From an uncultured Clostridium sp. (GTDB lineage: Bacteria > Bacillota > Clostridia > Clostridiales > Clostridiaceae), in contig UQQU01000025.1 in assembly GCA_900543325.1 (NCBI GenBank), positions 1-42,601 of the forward strand: a stretch of DNA of 42,601 nucleotides, written 5' to 3'. Below the pieces are notes generated by a model, which worked only from the letters and a program-made list of their open reading frames with translations, ran no database searches and had not been told where the DNA came from. A program made the translations under genes and the position numbers. This document shows, piece by piece, positions 1 to 8,620 of the stretch (positions are counted from its first letter, which is position 1; the number at the start of each line of letters is the position of its first letter).

Positions 1-54
1 TTAGCGGCTTTTACAACTTTAGCAAGTTCAATGGAACAAAGATATAAATTCTAA
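1..54 (+). CDS. C-terminal end of an unidentified protein (partial)
   Basis: The window opens inside a plus-strand frame that reads LAAFTTLASSMEQRYKF and stops at TAA. Only 17 residues are visible, so no family can be named. It converges on the minus-strand gene that ends 69 bases further on. The call rests only on the open frame reaching the window edge and on the gap it leaves before the next gene. Confidence 0.4.
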   Translation, partial: LAAFTTLASSMEQRYKF

Positions 55-123
55 GTGAAAATTTCACAGTTCCCGGAAAATAAATATTTCATTTTTTGCT
101 TCCATGTAATGCGCAATATTTTT

Positions 124-1164
124 CTATTTTTCTATGTAGTTAATTACATGTTTTATAATCATATTAATGCTTCCATCACCATTACGTTGAATTTCAAATT
201 TACTATTATCATGGTAAGCCTCTTCATTAATATATAAATCTATATCTTTATCAATCTTAAGTCTAACTCTCTTAAGCTTTTTTTCAACCCAAGCCTTATC
301 AACTGCAACTTCTTCTTCTAATCCATTTCCTTTCATAAAAACTTCAAAATCTTGCCTTTTTGTTGGATCTTCTTTAAATAACTCATTAGAAATTTCTTGG
401 ATATTAATTGAATCTTCTTCTTTTAATTTACTCTTAACAGTTGTTCTAATTAATTCTGCTTTTTCTGCATTTTCTGTAATATTGCTTCTAGTCCAAGTTT
501 CTGCAGCCTTTAAGAAAGTCTTTGTCATATCTCTTTTATTAGCAACAATGCTACAACCTAAAAAGCTATTCATAAAATAATTAGCTCCATATTCATCATC
601 TTCATTAGATTTCTTTTGCTTATCAATGACATATAAATCAAATACTTGCTCTTCTCTAATTGGTTTTATAAATGCTGCCTTTTGAATTCTTTGGCTGCTA
701 CCTGGTAAACCTGCTGCTTGTGGAACTATTCCTATACCTATTTTATTATCAAGATATTCTACAGAGTGAGTAAAGTTTTTAACATAATCCATTTTAAGTA
801 TTCCTATCATTGGTCCAACATCTGTAATTAAAGATACTACTATTAAATCACAAGCCGGAATATTAACATTCCCTTTCATAATAGAAAAAAGTTGTCTTGA
901 TAGCTCCTTAGATAATCCTAGAAAATCACTATCTACTCCATTTAAATAATCTTGTACTATCTCCTTTACAATATTTCTTTCCGAATTAAAAATTGCTGTT
1001 TTTAGTTCCTCATCCTTTAGACATTTTTCAATATGCTTATGTAAAAACTTATAAATATCTTCACTTAACTCTAATGTGTATTCATTTAAAATTGGCTCTG
1101 TTGAGTTACTATCAAGAATATGTATTACTGCTTCCTGAATATTTATATCATTTATGTATTCCAA
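124..1164 (-). CDS. nucleoid-associated protein, NA37/YejK family
   Basis: This 346-residue protein resembles the 37-kDa nucleoid-associated family (NdpA/YejK, PF04245). Members bind DNA or associate with the bacterial nucleoid, and their exact role is poorly known. Visible family features are an N-terminal part beginning INIQEAVIHILD, a central segment around CDLIVVSL and GILKMDYVKNF, and a charged, probably helical C-terminal half with KLKRVRLKIDKDIDLYI. No signal peptide or membrane segment is seen, which fits a cytoplasmic protein. The start codon is TTG, supported by AGGTGA seven bases upstream. It lies 71 bases downstream of the LysR gene on the same strand, so cotranscription is possible. 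Family assignment is by recognition of overall sequence pattern, not by a motif of known catalytic function. Confidence 0.75.
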   Translation of the reverse strand: MEYINDINIQEAVIHILDSNSTEPILNEYTLELSEDIYKFLHKHIEKCLKDEELKTAIFNSERNIVKEIVQDYLNGVDSDFLGLSKELSRQLFSIMKGNVNIPACDLIVVSLITDVGPMIGILKMDYVKNFTHSVEYLDNKIGIGIVPQAAGLPGSSQRIQKAAFIKPIREEQVFDLYVIDKQKKSNEDDEYGANYFMNSFLGCSIVANKRDMTKTFLKAAETWTRSNITENAEKAELIRTTVKSKLKEEDSINIQEISNELFKEDPTKRQDFEVFMKGNGLEEEVAVDKAWVEKKLKRVRLKIDKDIDLYINEEAYHDNSKFEIQRNGDGSINMIIKHVINYIEK

Positions 1165-1235
1165 AGTATCACCTCTATATGTATTATACTAACGTTATTA
1201 ATATTTTCTACCGAAACATTATATCACTTATTAAA

Positions 1236-2132
1236 TTACTTATTTAATAACTTTTTACTATACTCTAAACTATATCTTTTAAATAAATTTACAGATGGAG
1301 TAAGATATCTATTTTTTAAAGTTGCCAAGTAAATAAATCTTTCATGCTTAGGATTTCTTATTGGTAATACTTTAACATTATAATATTTTAAAGATGATAT
1401 TCTTGGAACAACTGCAATTCCATAATTTATTTCAACTAATCCTGCAACAGCATTATCCTCTTCTACCTCACATATAGTATTTGGAACAATATTTACTGTC
1501 TTAAACAAATCCCCTATAATTGATCTAATTCCACTCTTTTCACTAAAACCTATAAATGGATAGTTATCTACTTCTGTTAAATCTACAGATTCATTCTTTG
1601 CTAAAGGATGCTCATTTGATACAATAAGTACTAACTCCTCATTAGCAATTGGAATAAAGTCTATATCTGGTTCATTTTCTACCATTGAGCAAAATACCAT
1701 ATCAAATTTCTCTTGCTTTAATCCCTCAATAAGCGACTTTGTAGTTCCTTGACCAAATAAAAATTTTATATCCTTATTTTTCTCAATATCGGTAAACTCC
1801 TTAATAAGATGTGGTATAAATCTTGGCCCTAATGTATAAATATATCCTAGCTCTATAGTTCCTGTAGACACATTAGTTAATTCTCTAATCTTTTTTTCTC
1901 CCTTTTCTAGCTCACTTAATGCTCTATCTACATATTCAAAATATATCTTCCCGTATTTAGTTAATTTAATATTTCTTCCTTGCTTCTCAAATAAATAAGT
2001 TCCTAGATCTTTCTCTAAGGTTGACATAGCATGGCTTAAACTTGGCTGTGTTATTGATAACTCTTCCGCAGCCTGTGTATAATGCTCTAATTTTGCTAAA
2101 ACTCTAAAATAACTTAAATGATTTAAATTCAT
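1236..2132 (-). CDS. LysR-family transcriptional regulator
   Basis: A 298-residue LysR-type regulator. The N-terminal winged helix-turn-helix covers roughly residues 1-60 (AAEELSITQPSLSHAMSTLE, then LFEKQGRNIKLTKYG), followed by the periplasmic-binding-like effector domain. The effector is unknown. An in-frame ATG nine bases further upstream overlaps the ribosome binding site AAAGGATG, so I chose the internal ATG that gives MNLNHLSYF, the usual LysR beginning. The gene is divergent from an MFS transporter across a 260-base gap that contains an ATAG-N7-CTAT inverted repeat. By family habit it probably controls that transporter and itself. A perfect 9-bp AT-only inverted repeat overlaps the stop codon, but without a U-run I do not call it a terminator. 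Confidence 0.9.
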   Translation of the reverse strand: MNLNHLSYFRVLAKLEHYTQAAEELSITQPSLSHAMSTLEKDLGTYLFEKQGRNIKLTKYGKIYFEYVDRALSELEKGEKKIRELTNVSTGTIELGYIYTLGPRFIPHLIKEFTDIEKNKDIKFLFGQGTTKSLIEGLKQEKFDMVFCSMVENEPDIDFIPIANEELVLIVSNEHPLAKNESVDLTEVDNYPFIGFSEKSGIRSIIGDLFKTVNIVPNTICEVEEDNAVAGLVEINYGIAVVPRISSLKYYNVKVLPIRNPKHERFIYLATLKNRYLTPSVNLFKRYSLEYSKKLLNK

Positions 2133-2251
2133 ATATAACATCCTTTCTATTTATTAAATGTAATAATTAACTTTTATAGAAAACCATTACTTTGTTATAA
2201 ATTGAACTTACTATTTTTCCATTGTTTTTTAATATTCTCAAACATTATAGC

Positions 2252-2276
2252 ATATCTATAGATATTTTCTATAGAT
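2252..2276. promoter_or_regulatory. candidate LysR operator (ATAG-N7-CTAT)
   Basis: In the divergent LysR/MFS spacer there are two copies of the palindrome TCTATAGA, 13 bases apart. The first is extended to the 14-base palindrome ATATCTATAGATAT. Between them they form ATAG-N7-CTAT, which fits the general LysR-type box (T-N11-A with inverted arms). Position and symmetry suggest an operator, and binding by the neighbouring regulator is inferred. Confidence 0.45.
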
Positions 2277-2392
2277 AAACACAATAATATGTATTAGAAT
2301 AATCAAAAATAATATATTAAAATTTATTTCGTAAGTTAAACAAGAACTTTATACATAATTACGTTAATTTTTTATCAAAAGGAGTATTAAAA

Positions 2393-3619
2393 ATGCAAAA
2401 TGCACTTACAAAAAATAAGTACATGCCAACGGCATTAGCTATGTATATTAACTACTTTATACATGGTATGGGAGCTATCATATTAGCTCAAAATATTGAT
2501 TTCTTAATGGAACAATTTAATACTAATAACGCTGGTGTATCTTATGTTATCTCAGCACTTGGATTAGGTAGATTAATTGTATTATTTGTATCAGGTATAT
2601 TATCTGATAAATATGGTAGAAAGCCTTTCATACTTTTAGGTATGATAACTTATGTATTATTTATGGGTGGTATATTAATTAGTACTAACGTTACTATGGC
2701 ATTCTTCTTTGCTTTATTAGCTGGTATGGCTAACTCATTTATGGATGCTGGTACTTATCCTGCATTAACTGAATGTTTCCCTAAAGCATCAGGAAGTGCT
2801 AACGTTGCAATTAAAGCATTTATTTCAGCTGGTCAATTCATATTACCATGGATAATAAGCTTCTTAATTGCTAACAACCTTTACTACGGATGGTCATTCA
2901 TATTCTGTATTGCCGTATTTGTAATCAATGGATTATTTATATTTAAACTTAAATTCCCAGAATTTAAGCCAGTTGAAAAAACTGAAGCTACTACTGAAGA
3001 AAAAGTTGAATCTAATGTTAAAGCTAACTTCTGGATTGAAGGTATTTGCTTAATCTTAATTGGATTTACTGCTACTGCAACATTCCAAGTAATTGCAAAC
3101 TGGTTACCATCATTTGCAAGAGAAGTTGCTGGTGTTGAACAAACAGTTTCTCTTAAACTTATAAGTATTTACAGTACTGGTTCAATCGTATCTGTATTTG
3201 TTACTTCAATATTAGTTGCTAAATGGATTAAACAAGTTAGATTTACTTTTGTTTACCCTCTAATATCTTTAGTAATGTTAATAGTACTTTGGATGTTCCC
3301 AAGCACTATAACTTGTGTAGTTGCTGCATTTGTAATTGGATTCTCTGCTGCTGGTGGAGTTCTACAATTAGCTTTAACTTCAATGTCAGAATTATTCCCA
3401 GCAAACAAGGGTAAAATTACTGGTATAGTATTTACAGCTTCAAGTATTGCTTCTACTGTAGTACCAAGTATCACTGGTATACTAGCAGATATCAACTTAA
3501 GTCACGTAATATTATTTGATATGGGAATAACTGCTTTAGGTGTTGTATTAGCACTTATCGTTAATATCAGATATAACATAGTTAAAAAAGATGAATTAAA
3601 AGCTGATAAAGCTGCTTAA
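2393..3619 (+). CDS. MFS transporter
   Basis: A 408-residue major facilitator protein with about twelve predicted membrane segments and a central charged loop (residues about 195-210, rich in E and K). The MFS loop 2-3 signature GILSDKYGRKP is at residues 68-78. The substrate cannot be read from the sequence. The start is supported by AAAGGAG nine bases upstream of ATG. It is transcribed away from the LysR gene, so LysR-controlled uptake or export of a small organic solute is the natural guess. A strong hairpin terminator follows immediately. Codon use includes more GCT/GTT/GGT codons than its neighbours, which might mean higher expression. Confidence 0.85.
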   Translation: MQNALTKNKYMPTALAMYINYFIHGMGAIILAQNIDFLMEQFNTNNAGVSYVISALGLGRLIVLFVSGILSDKYGRKPFILLGMITYVLFMGGILISTNVTMAFFFALLAGMANSFMDAGTYPALTECFPKASGSANVAIKAFISAGQFILPWIISFLIANNLYYGWSFIFCIAVFVINGLFIFKLKFPEFKPVEKTEATTEEKVESNVKANFWIEGICLILIGFTATATFQVIANWLPSFAREVAGVEQTVSLKLISIYSTGSIVSVFVTSILVAKWIKQVRFTFVYPLISLVMLIVLWMFPSTITCVVAAFVIGFSAAGGVLQLALTSMSELFPANKGKITGIVFTASSIASTVVPSITGILADINLSHVILFDMGITALGVVLALIVNIRYNIVKKDELKADKAA

Positions 3620-3626
3620 TATATTT

Positions 3627-3664
3627 AAGGAGATTGTACAAAAAGTGTATAATCTCCTTTTTAT
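3627..3664. terminator. bidirectional rho-independent terminator
   Basis: A 14-bp stem (AAGGAGATTGTACA with its complement, one G-T pair) and a 5-base loop, flanked by T-rich sequence on the plus side and A-rich sequence on the other. It ends the MFS gene and also lies just downstream of the convergent TetR gene. Confidence 0.85.
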
Positions 3665-3728
3665 TTAAACCTATCTCAATTTCAAACTCTTAAAGAAGCA
3701 GTACCACCTTTCCCTATAACTTGATTGC

Positions 3729-4286
3729 TTATGCTATAATCTTCTGCCAGCCACATAATACTGCATCTTTTGCTACTACAGTAAGCTCCTCTAATGTCAT
3801 TTTTGAATTAGAATTTAACCAATCTGTATAAATACTTATAATTCCTGAAGCTATAAATTCTGCATAAATCTTAAATATATCTATAGACATATTAGATTTT
3901 TCATAAAAAGATTCTATTATAGAATTCTTTAATATATTCTTACAGTCTTTTAATAGAAATACATAAGTTGTTTGATTTGCAATCTTTCTATATACCTCTA
4001 TATTTTCTAACATTATATTATTTAATCCACATAAAAACTTCTCTATATCAATAAATTCATCTGTTTTAATAATATCTGAAACTTTATCTGTTAATTCACT
4101 TTCAAATTCATTTAAAATATCTGCCATAGAATTATAATGCAAATAAAAAGTCTTACGATCAATCTCCGCTAAATTTGCAATTTCACTAACTGTTATAGAT
4201 GTAAAATCTTTTTTTAATATTAATTCATTAAAGACGCGTCTTATACTTTCCTTAGTCTTTTTTACTATTCTATCTATTTTATTCAT
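3729..4286 (-). CDS. TetR/AcrR-family transcriptional regulator
   Basis: A 185-residue TetR-type repressor. The helix-turn-helix is at about residues 25-51 and includes SITVSEIANLAEIDRKTFY followed by LHY, a good match to the TetR DNA-binding signature. The remaining helical part is the variable ligand and dimer domain. RBS AAAGGAG lies eight bases before ATG. It is separated from the iron-uptake operon upstream by that operon's terminator, so it is probably transcribed alone. The effector and targets are unknown. The nearest candidate targets are its own gene or the MFS gene across the convergent gap. Confidence 0.85.
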   Translation of the reverse strand: MNKIDRIVKKTKESIRRVFNELILKKDFTSITVSEIANLAEIDRKTFYLHYNSMADILNEFESELTDKVSDIIKTDEFIDIEKFLCGLNNIMLENIEVYRKIANQTTYVFLLKDCKNILKNSIIESFYEKSNMSIDIFKIYAEFIASGIISIYTDWLNSNSKMTLEELTVVAKDAVLCGWQKIIA

Positions 4287-4509
4287 ATATCTTCTCCTTT
4301 TTAATCTACATATGATTTTAATTTAAGAAGTACATTATATGATAAACCATTTATTCTCTTTTTATCCAACAAATTATTTATTAGAGGATTTTTTATATTC
4401 CTTTAACCCTATACCCCAAACTTTAAATTACTTTTATGTATTGTAGCATTTACCTTTTTCATAGGATGTATGAAATATATCTATAGCTTTATGCTAGTTA
4501 TAAAAATAA

Positions 4510-4546
4510 AATTGCCTAGCACAACTAAAAATAGTGCTAGGCAATT
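4510..4546 (-). terminator. terminator of the iron-uptake operon
   Basis: A perfect 13-bp stem (AATTGCCTAGCAC and its complement) with an 11-base loop. On the minus strand it is followed by a T-rich run (TTTTATTTTT). It lies 7 bases after the stop of the operon's last gene. Confidence 0.9.
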
Positions 4547-4553
4547 TATAAAA

Positions 4554-5828
4554 TTAAGTGTTTTTTAATTCTCTTACATTCCATTTAATAAATAACATAA
4601 GACCTATATTAAGTATAGCTGATAATAATAATATAATTCCTATTGGTATTCCCATATCTATAACTTGTCCGAATAATAATTGCCCCGGTGCAACACTTAT
4701 AGTTGCTACTGCTGTTGAAAATGCTGATACACGTCCAAGCATTTCTCCTGGCACTTGCTTTTGTATGAATGTTAAAGTTAATACATTTGATAATGATAAA
4801 GATAACATTATTGCAAGTCCTCCAAGCGCAAATATTCCTGCTAAGGCATAATTATTTAACTTTATAAATCCTAAAGTAGACATTACAATAACACCTACTA
4901 TCATTGGGAAATATGTATAATGTACCTTTTTCATAGAAAACATATTTGGTTTCACACTAATCCAAAATCCACCTAATATCATTCCTAAAACACAAATCCC
5001 CTCAACTATTCCATATATTTCTGAAGAAAGTCCTAAAAATACATTTATAAAATATGGTGCAACTATTGATAATATTGGTACTAAGAAAATATTACATAAA
5101 GCATATGATGCTATAATTCCAAGTACAATTTTCTTTTCATTTTTTAAATAAACAAAGCTTTCTTTCATATCTGCAAAAGACTTTTTAACAAAATCCATAG
5201 ATAATATTTTTTCATTATCTTTATTAACTGCTATTTCCTTCTCACTAATAACCTTATCTTTTACCACATCTGGAATATCTAAAAACATTTCCATTATTGC
5301 AGAAATTAAAAAACTTACTGCATTTATTATTACAATTATCTTTATTCCTAAGAATCCATAAAGAAGCCCTGCTAGTATTGGTCCAACAAAATTAACTATT
5401 GAACCAACTTGATTTATTATCCCATTTGCTGAAGTAAGTTTATCCTCTTCTACTATTTGTGGTATTGAAGATGTTACTGCTGGTCCATATAAAGTAGCAC
5501 ATATTGATAACATAAACATAACAGTTCCAACTATTAAGGCACTATCATTTCCTTTAAGTAATATGAAGGCATAACCTCCAATTAATATAGAACAGAATAA
5601 ATCTAAATATACCATTATCTTTTTTCTATTTATATTATCAGATAATCTACCTGCAATTGGTGCGAATAAAATATATGGTATTGTTGATATTGCTAATATA
5701 TTAGCAAAGGTAGCTGTACTACCTGTAAATTCTAATAAATATAGTGACATACTAAATCTTTGAATTGCATTTCCAAAAAGAGAAATAATTTGCCCTATAA
5801 CTATTATTATAAAGTTTTTATTTTTCAT
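4554..5828 (-). CDS. MFS transporter encoded at the end of the iron-siderophore uptake operon
   Basis: A 424-residue major facilitator protein, judged by its pattern to belong to the MefA/EntS-like group (MFS_3). It has about twelve membrane segments and the loop 2-3 motif GRLSDNINRKK. An in-frame ATG 54 bases upstream would extend it into the ATPase gene. I chose MKNKNFIII because TTAGGGGGA sits four bases before that ATG and the extra residues look like read-through of the ATPase end. It overlaps the ATPase gene by 11 bases and so is translationally coupled to it. EntS-type proteins export siderophores. No siderophore biosynthesis gene is visible nearby, so export of a used xenosiderophore, or an unrelated role, remains open. 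Confidence 0.8.
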   Translation of the reverse strand: MKNKNFIIIVIGQIISLFGNAIQRFSMSLYLLEFTGSTATFANILAISTIPYILFAPIAGRLSDNINRKKIMVYLDLFCSILIGGYAFILLKGNDSALIVGTVMFMLSICATLYGPAVTSSIPQIVEEDKLTSANGIINQVGSIVNFVGPILAGLLYGFLGIKIIVIINAVSFLISAIMEMFLDIPDVVKDKVISEKEIAVNKDNEKILSMDFVKKSFADMKESFVYLKNEKKIVLGIIASYALCNIFLVPILSIVAPYFINVFLGLSSEIYGIVEGICVLGMILGGFWISVKPNMFSMKKVHYTYFPMIVGVIVMSTLGFIKLNNYALAGIFALGGLAIMLSLSLSNVLTLTFIQKQVPGEMLGRVSAFSTAVATISVAPGQLLFGQVIDMGIPIGIILLLSAILNIGLMLFIKWNVRELKNT

Positions 5829-6618
5829 CTGTCCCCCTAAATAGATCATATTCCATACATATTGGATACTGTCCATCTTCACTTACTGTAAGATTGGCAT
5901 CTATTCCATATATAGTTTTTAAATTTTCTTTATTAATTACATCTAATGGTCTTCCTTGACAAATAATCTTTCCCTTTTTAAGACCAATAATATTATCTGC
6001 AAATCTACAAGCATTATTAAGCTCATGAAGAACTATAACTACTGTAATATTCTTTTCTTTATTAAGCTTTTGAAGCACTTCTAATACTTCTAGTTGATAA
6101 GACATATCTAAATAAGTTGTAGGTTCATCAAGCATTATTATTTCAGTTTCTTGAGCTAGTGTCATTGCAATCCAAGCTCTTTGTCTTTGCCCACCAGATA
6201 AATTTTCAACTCCTCTATCAGCAAATTCACTAAGACCTGTTTCTTCTATTGCCCAATCAATAACCTTCTTATCATGACTAGTAAGGCCTCCAATCATTTT
6301 TTGATGAGGAAATCTACCAAATGCAACAAGTTCCCTTACTGTAAGCCCATCTGGACAAACTGGTCCTTGTGGCAAGAATGCAACTTCTTTCGCTATATTC
6401 TTTTCTTTCACCTTTTTTATATTTTTATTATTAATGAAGATATCACCACTTTTAGGCTTATTAATTCTAGCTATAGTTTTAAGTAAAGTTGATTTACCAC
6501 ATCCATTAGCACCAATTATTATGCTTATTTTTCCCTTTGGTATAGATAAACTCATATCTTCAATTATCGTATTGTTTTCATATGCTACCCTTAAGTTCTT
6601 TACACTAATAGCTTCCAT
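5818..6618 (-). CDS. iron-siderophore ABC transporter, ATP-binding protein (FecE/FepC type)
   Basis: A 266-residue ABC ATPase. Walker A is GANGCGKST (36-44), the Q-loop is FLPQG (Q84), the signature is LSGGQRQR (140-147), Walker B is IIMLDEP (160-166) and the switch histidine is at 198. The sequence DGLTVRELVAFGRFPHQ is typical of FecE/FepC/FhuC subunits. It would energise the two permeases encoded just upstream. Its RBS (AAGGAG) lies inside the 3' end of the preceding permease gene, with a 2-base intergenic gap, indicating one transcript with coupled translation. Confidence 0.93.
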   Translation of the reverse strand: MEAISVKNLRVAYENNTIIEDMSLSIPKGKISIIIGANGCGKSTLLKTIARINKPKSGDIFINNKNIKKVKEKNIAKEVAFLPQGPVCPDGLTVRELVAFGRFPHQKMIGGLTSHDKKVIDWAIEETGLSEFADRGVENLSGGQRQRAWIAMTLAQETEIIMLDEPTTYLDMSYQLEVLEVLQKLNKEKNITVVIVLHELNNACRFADNIIGLKKGKIICQGRPLDVINKENLKTIYGIDANLTVSEDGQYPICMEYDLFRGTDEK

Positions 6619-6620
6619 GA

Positions 6621-7628
6621 TTATTTCTCCTTCATCATTAAATAAATAAAATATGGTACTCCAAATATTGATACTGTTATTCCTACTGGAATTTCAATTG
6701 GAGAGAATAAGTTTCTTGAAACTGCATCTGCAAGAATAACTATAATAATACTTATCATTGCTGAAACTGTAATAACCTTCTTATGATAAGGTCCAACTAA
6801 CTTTCTTGCAATATGAGGAGATATAAGTCCTAAGAATCCTATATTACCTGCAAAAGCTGTTGCTGTTCCAGCTAAAATAACTGCAAAAGTTAAGAACTTT
6901 TTTCTTTCCTTTTCTAAATTTAAACCTAATGATATTGCTAATTCATCTGAAAGGTTTAAAACATCTAACTTTTTATGATTTAGTAACACTATTACAAACA
7001 TTAAAGCTACTATTGGAATTATTACCTTTGCATATCCCCATCCAGACCCCCAAAGGCTTCCTGATGTCCAAACTAATATTCTATTATAGTCTCCAACACC
7101 ACCTCTAAAAGTAAAGAATGTTATAAATGCATTAAGTCCTGCATTTAGTCCAATCCCTATTAATAAAAGTCTTTTTGGCTTTATTCCTTTCCTACTAGAC
7201 ATCATATATATTATAAATGCCGTAACTGCAGCTCCTATTATAGCCATAAAAGGTAGTACAAATATTGATAATTGTCCAAGTTCACTATAATATGCTCCAG
7301 TTGAATATGTAATGAATAATACTGCTGCAACTGCTGCTCCAGCATTTATACCTATTATTCCTGTATCTGCTAAATCATTTTTTGTTATAGTTTGAAGAAT
7401 TGCTCCTGCTGTTGATAATGCAATTGCCACAAATATACCAACTAAAAGTCTTGGAAGTCTAATAGTTAATATTGCTGTATTTTGAAGTTTTGTTCCATTT
7501 CCTAAAAGAGTATTAATAACCTCTCCAGGTGAAATCTTATATGTACCCCAACATAGTGTAACCATAAAAGAGACTACTAATAAAATAAGCAAAACCGATA
7601 TAACTAATTTAAACTTTTTCTTATTCAT
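6621..7628 (-). CDS. iron-siderophore ABC transporter permease (FecCD family)
   Basis: A 335-residue FecCD-family permease, the usual length, with about nine to ten membrane segments. Family landmarks are PRLLVGIFVAIALSTAGAILQ near residues 59-79 and GNIGFLGLISPHIARKLVG near 262-280, the cytoplasmic loop that contacts the ATPase. With the next permease it would form the heterodimeric channel. Its ATG overlaps the stop codon of the upstream permease gene by one base (TAATG), a coupling arrangement. Confidence 0.92.
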   Translation of the reverse strand: MNKKKFKLVISVLLILLVVSFMVTLCWGTYKISPGEVINTLLGNGTKLQNTAILTIRLPRLLVGIFVAIALSTAGAILQTITKNDLADTGIIGINAGAAVAAVLFITYSTGAYYSELGQLSIFVLPFMAIIGAAVTAFIIYMMSSRKGIKPKRLLLIGIGLNAGLNAFITFFTFRGGVGDYNRILVWTSGSLWGSGWGYAKVIIPIVALMFVIVLLNHKKLDVLNLSDELAISLGLNLEKERKKFLTFAVILAGTATAFAGNIGFLGLISPHIARKLVGPYHKKVITVSAMISIIIVILADAVSRNLFSPIEIPVGITVSIFGVPYFIYLMMKEK

Positions 7629-8620
7629 TATCCTCTCTCCTTTCTAGCCACTGATATAAAGAATGGTATTCCTATTAATGCTGTAAAAACTCCAATTGGT
7701 GTTTCATAAGGATTAAATATCATTCTTGCTGCAACATCTGCAAATGTTAAAAGAACTGCTCCAAGTAAAAATGAACATGGAATATTTCTTCTATAATCTT
7801 CACCTAATAACTTTCTAACTATTTGAGGAACTATAAGCCCCACAAAAGCTATATTTTTACCAACTGCAACAGCTGCTGCACACATTGGTATCATAACCAT
7901 AAGAGTAATAAATCTTATTTTTTCTGGATTTTCTCCAAGTCCAATTGCAACATCATCACCTAAATTTAATATATTTATCTTTGGTGATAAGAATATGGCT
8001 ATAATAAGCCCTACAATTCCAACTATAAAAATTAATTTAAAATCTGCCCAACTTGCATTTCTAAAACCTCCAGATACCCAAAATCCTATCATTTGAGATT
8101 GATTTGATAAAAGACCAATTACTGTAGTTAAAGAAATAAAAAATGTACTCATAGCTGTTCCTGCTAAAAGTATCTTTGCAATTGAGTTATTATTTGCTTT
8201 TTTTGATATAAATCCTAAAACTATTATTCCAGTTATTAATGCGCCTATAAAAGATGCTATCATTACATTTTGAGTAGTTATTCCTATTCCTGCTGCATAA
8301 AAAATAGCTATTACTAAAGTTGCTCCTTGACTTATACCTAATATAGAAGGTTCAGCTATTGGATTTCTAGTAACACCTTGAATCATTGCGCCTGTTACTC
8401 CTAATACTCCACCTGTAAATAATACAGCAAGAGCTCTTGGAATACGTACATCCCTAACTAACATAAGCTCTAAAGTTTCACTATAGTTAAAGATACTATC
8501 CCAAATATCCGAAAACGTAATATGGACTGACCCTAACCTAATGGCTAAAGTCAATCCTCCTATTAAGAGTAACAAACTACAAATTACAAATATTATTGTA
8601 CGTTTATTACTTTGTTTCAT
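7628..8620 (-). CDS. iron-siderophore ABC transporter permease (FecCD family)
   Basis: A 330-residue FecCD-family permease, paralogous to the following gene. Landmarks are RIPRALAVLFTGGVLGVTGA near residues 59-78 and GKNIAFVGLIVPQIVRKLLG near 254-273. It starts inside the 3' end of the binding-protein gene (14-base overlap), so translation is probably coupled. The paired different permeases argue for a classical Fe-siderophore or haem/B12-type importer; the Fur box upstream favours iron. Confidence 0.92.
   Translation of the reverse strand: MKQSNKRTIIFVICSLLLLIGGLTLAIRLGSVHITFSDIWDSIFNYSETLELMLVRDVRIPRALAVLFTGGVLGVTGAMIQGVTRNPIAEPSILGISQGATLVIAIFYAAGIGITTQNVMIASFIGALITGIIVLGFISKKANNNSIAKILLAGTAMSTFFISLTTVIGLLSNQSQMIGFWVSGGFRNASWADFKLIFIVGIVGLIIAIFLSPKINILNLGDDVAIGLGENPEKIRFITLMVMIPMCAAAVAVGKNIAFVGLIVPQIVRKLLGEDYRRNIPCSFLLGAVLLTFADVAARMIFNPYETPIGVFTALIGIPFFISVARKERG

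Noticed and set aside
1228..1250. 9-bp inverted repeat over the LysR stop as a terminator
   Set aside because: It consists only of A-T pairs and is not followed by a U-run, so it is probably chance.
4558..4851. Plus-strand open frame inside the MFS gene, and similar opposite-strand frames at 993-1247, 6434-6649, 28305-28580, 30309-30533 and 31829-32137
   Set aside because: They have no ribosome binding sites, overlap well-supported genes on the other strand and have the low-complexity composition expected of antisense reading in AT-rich DNA.
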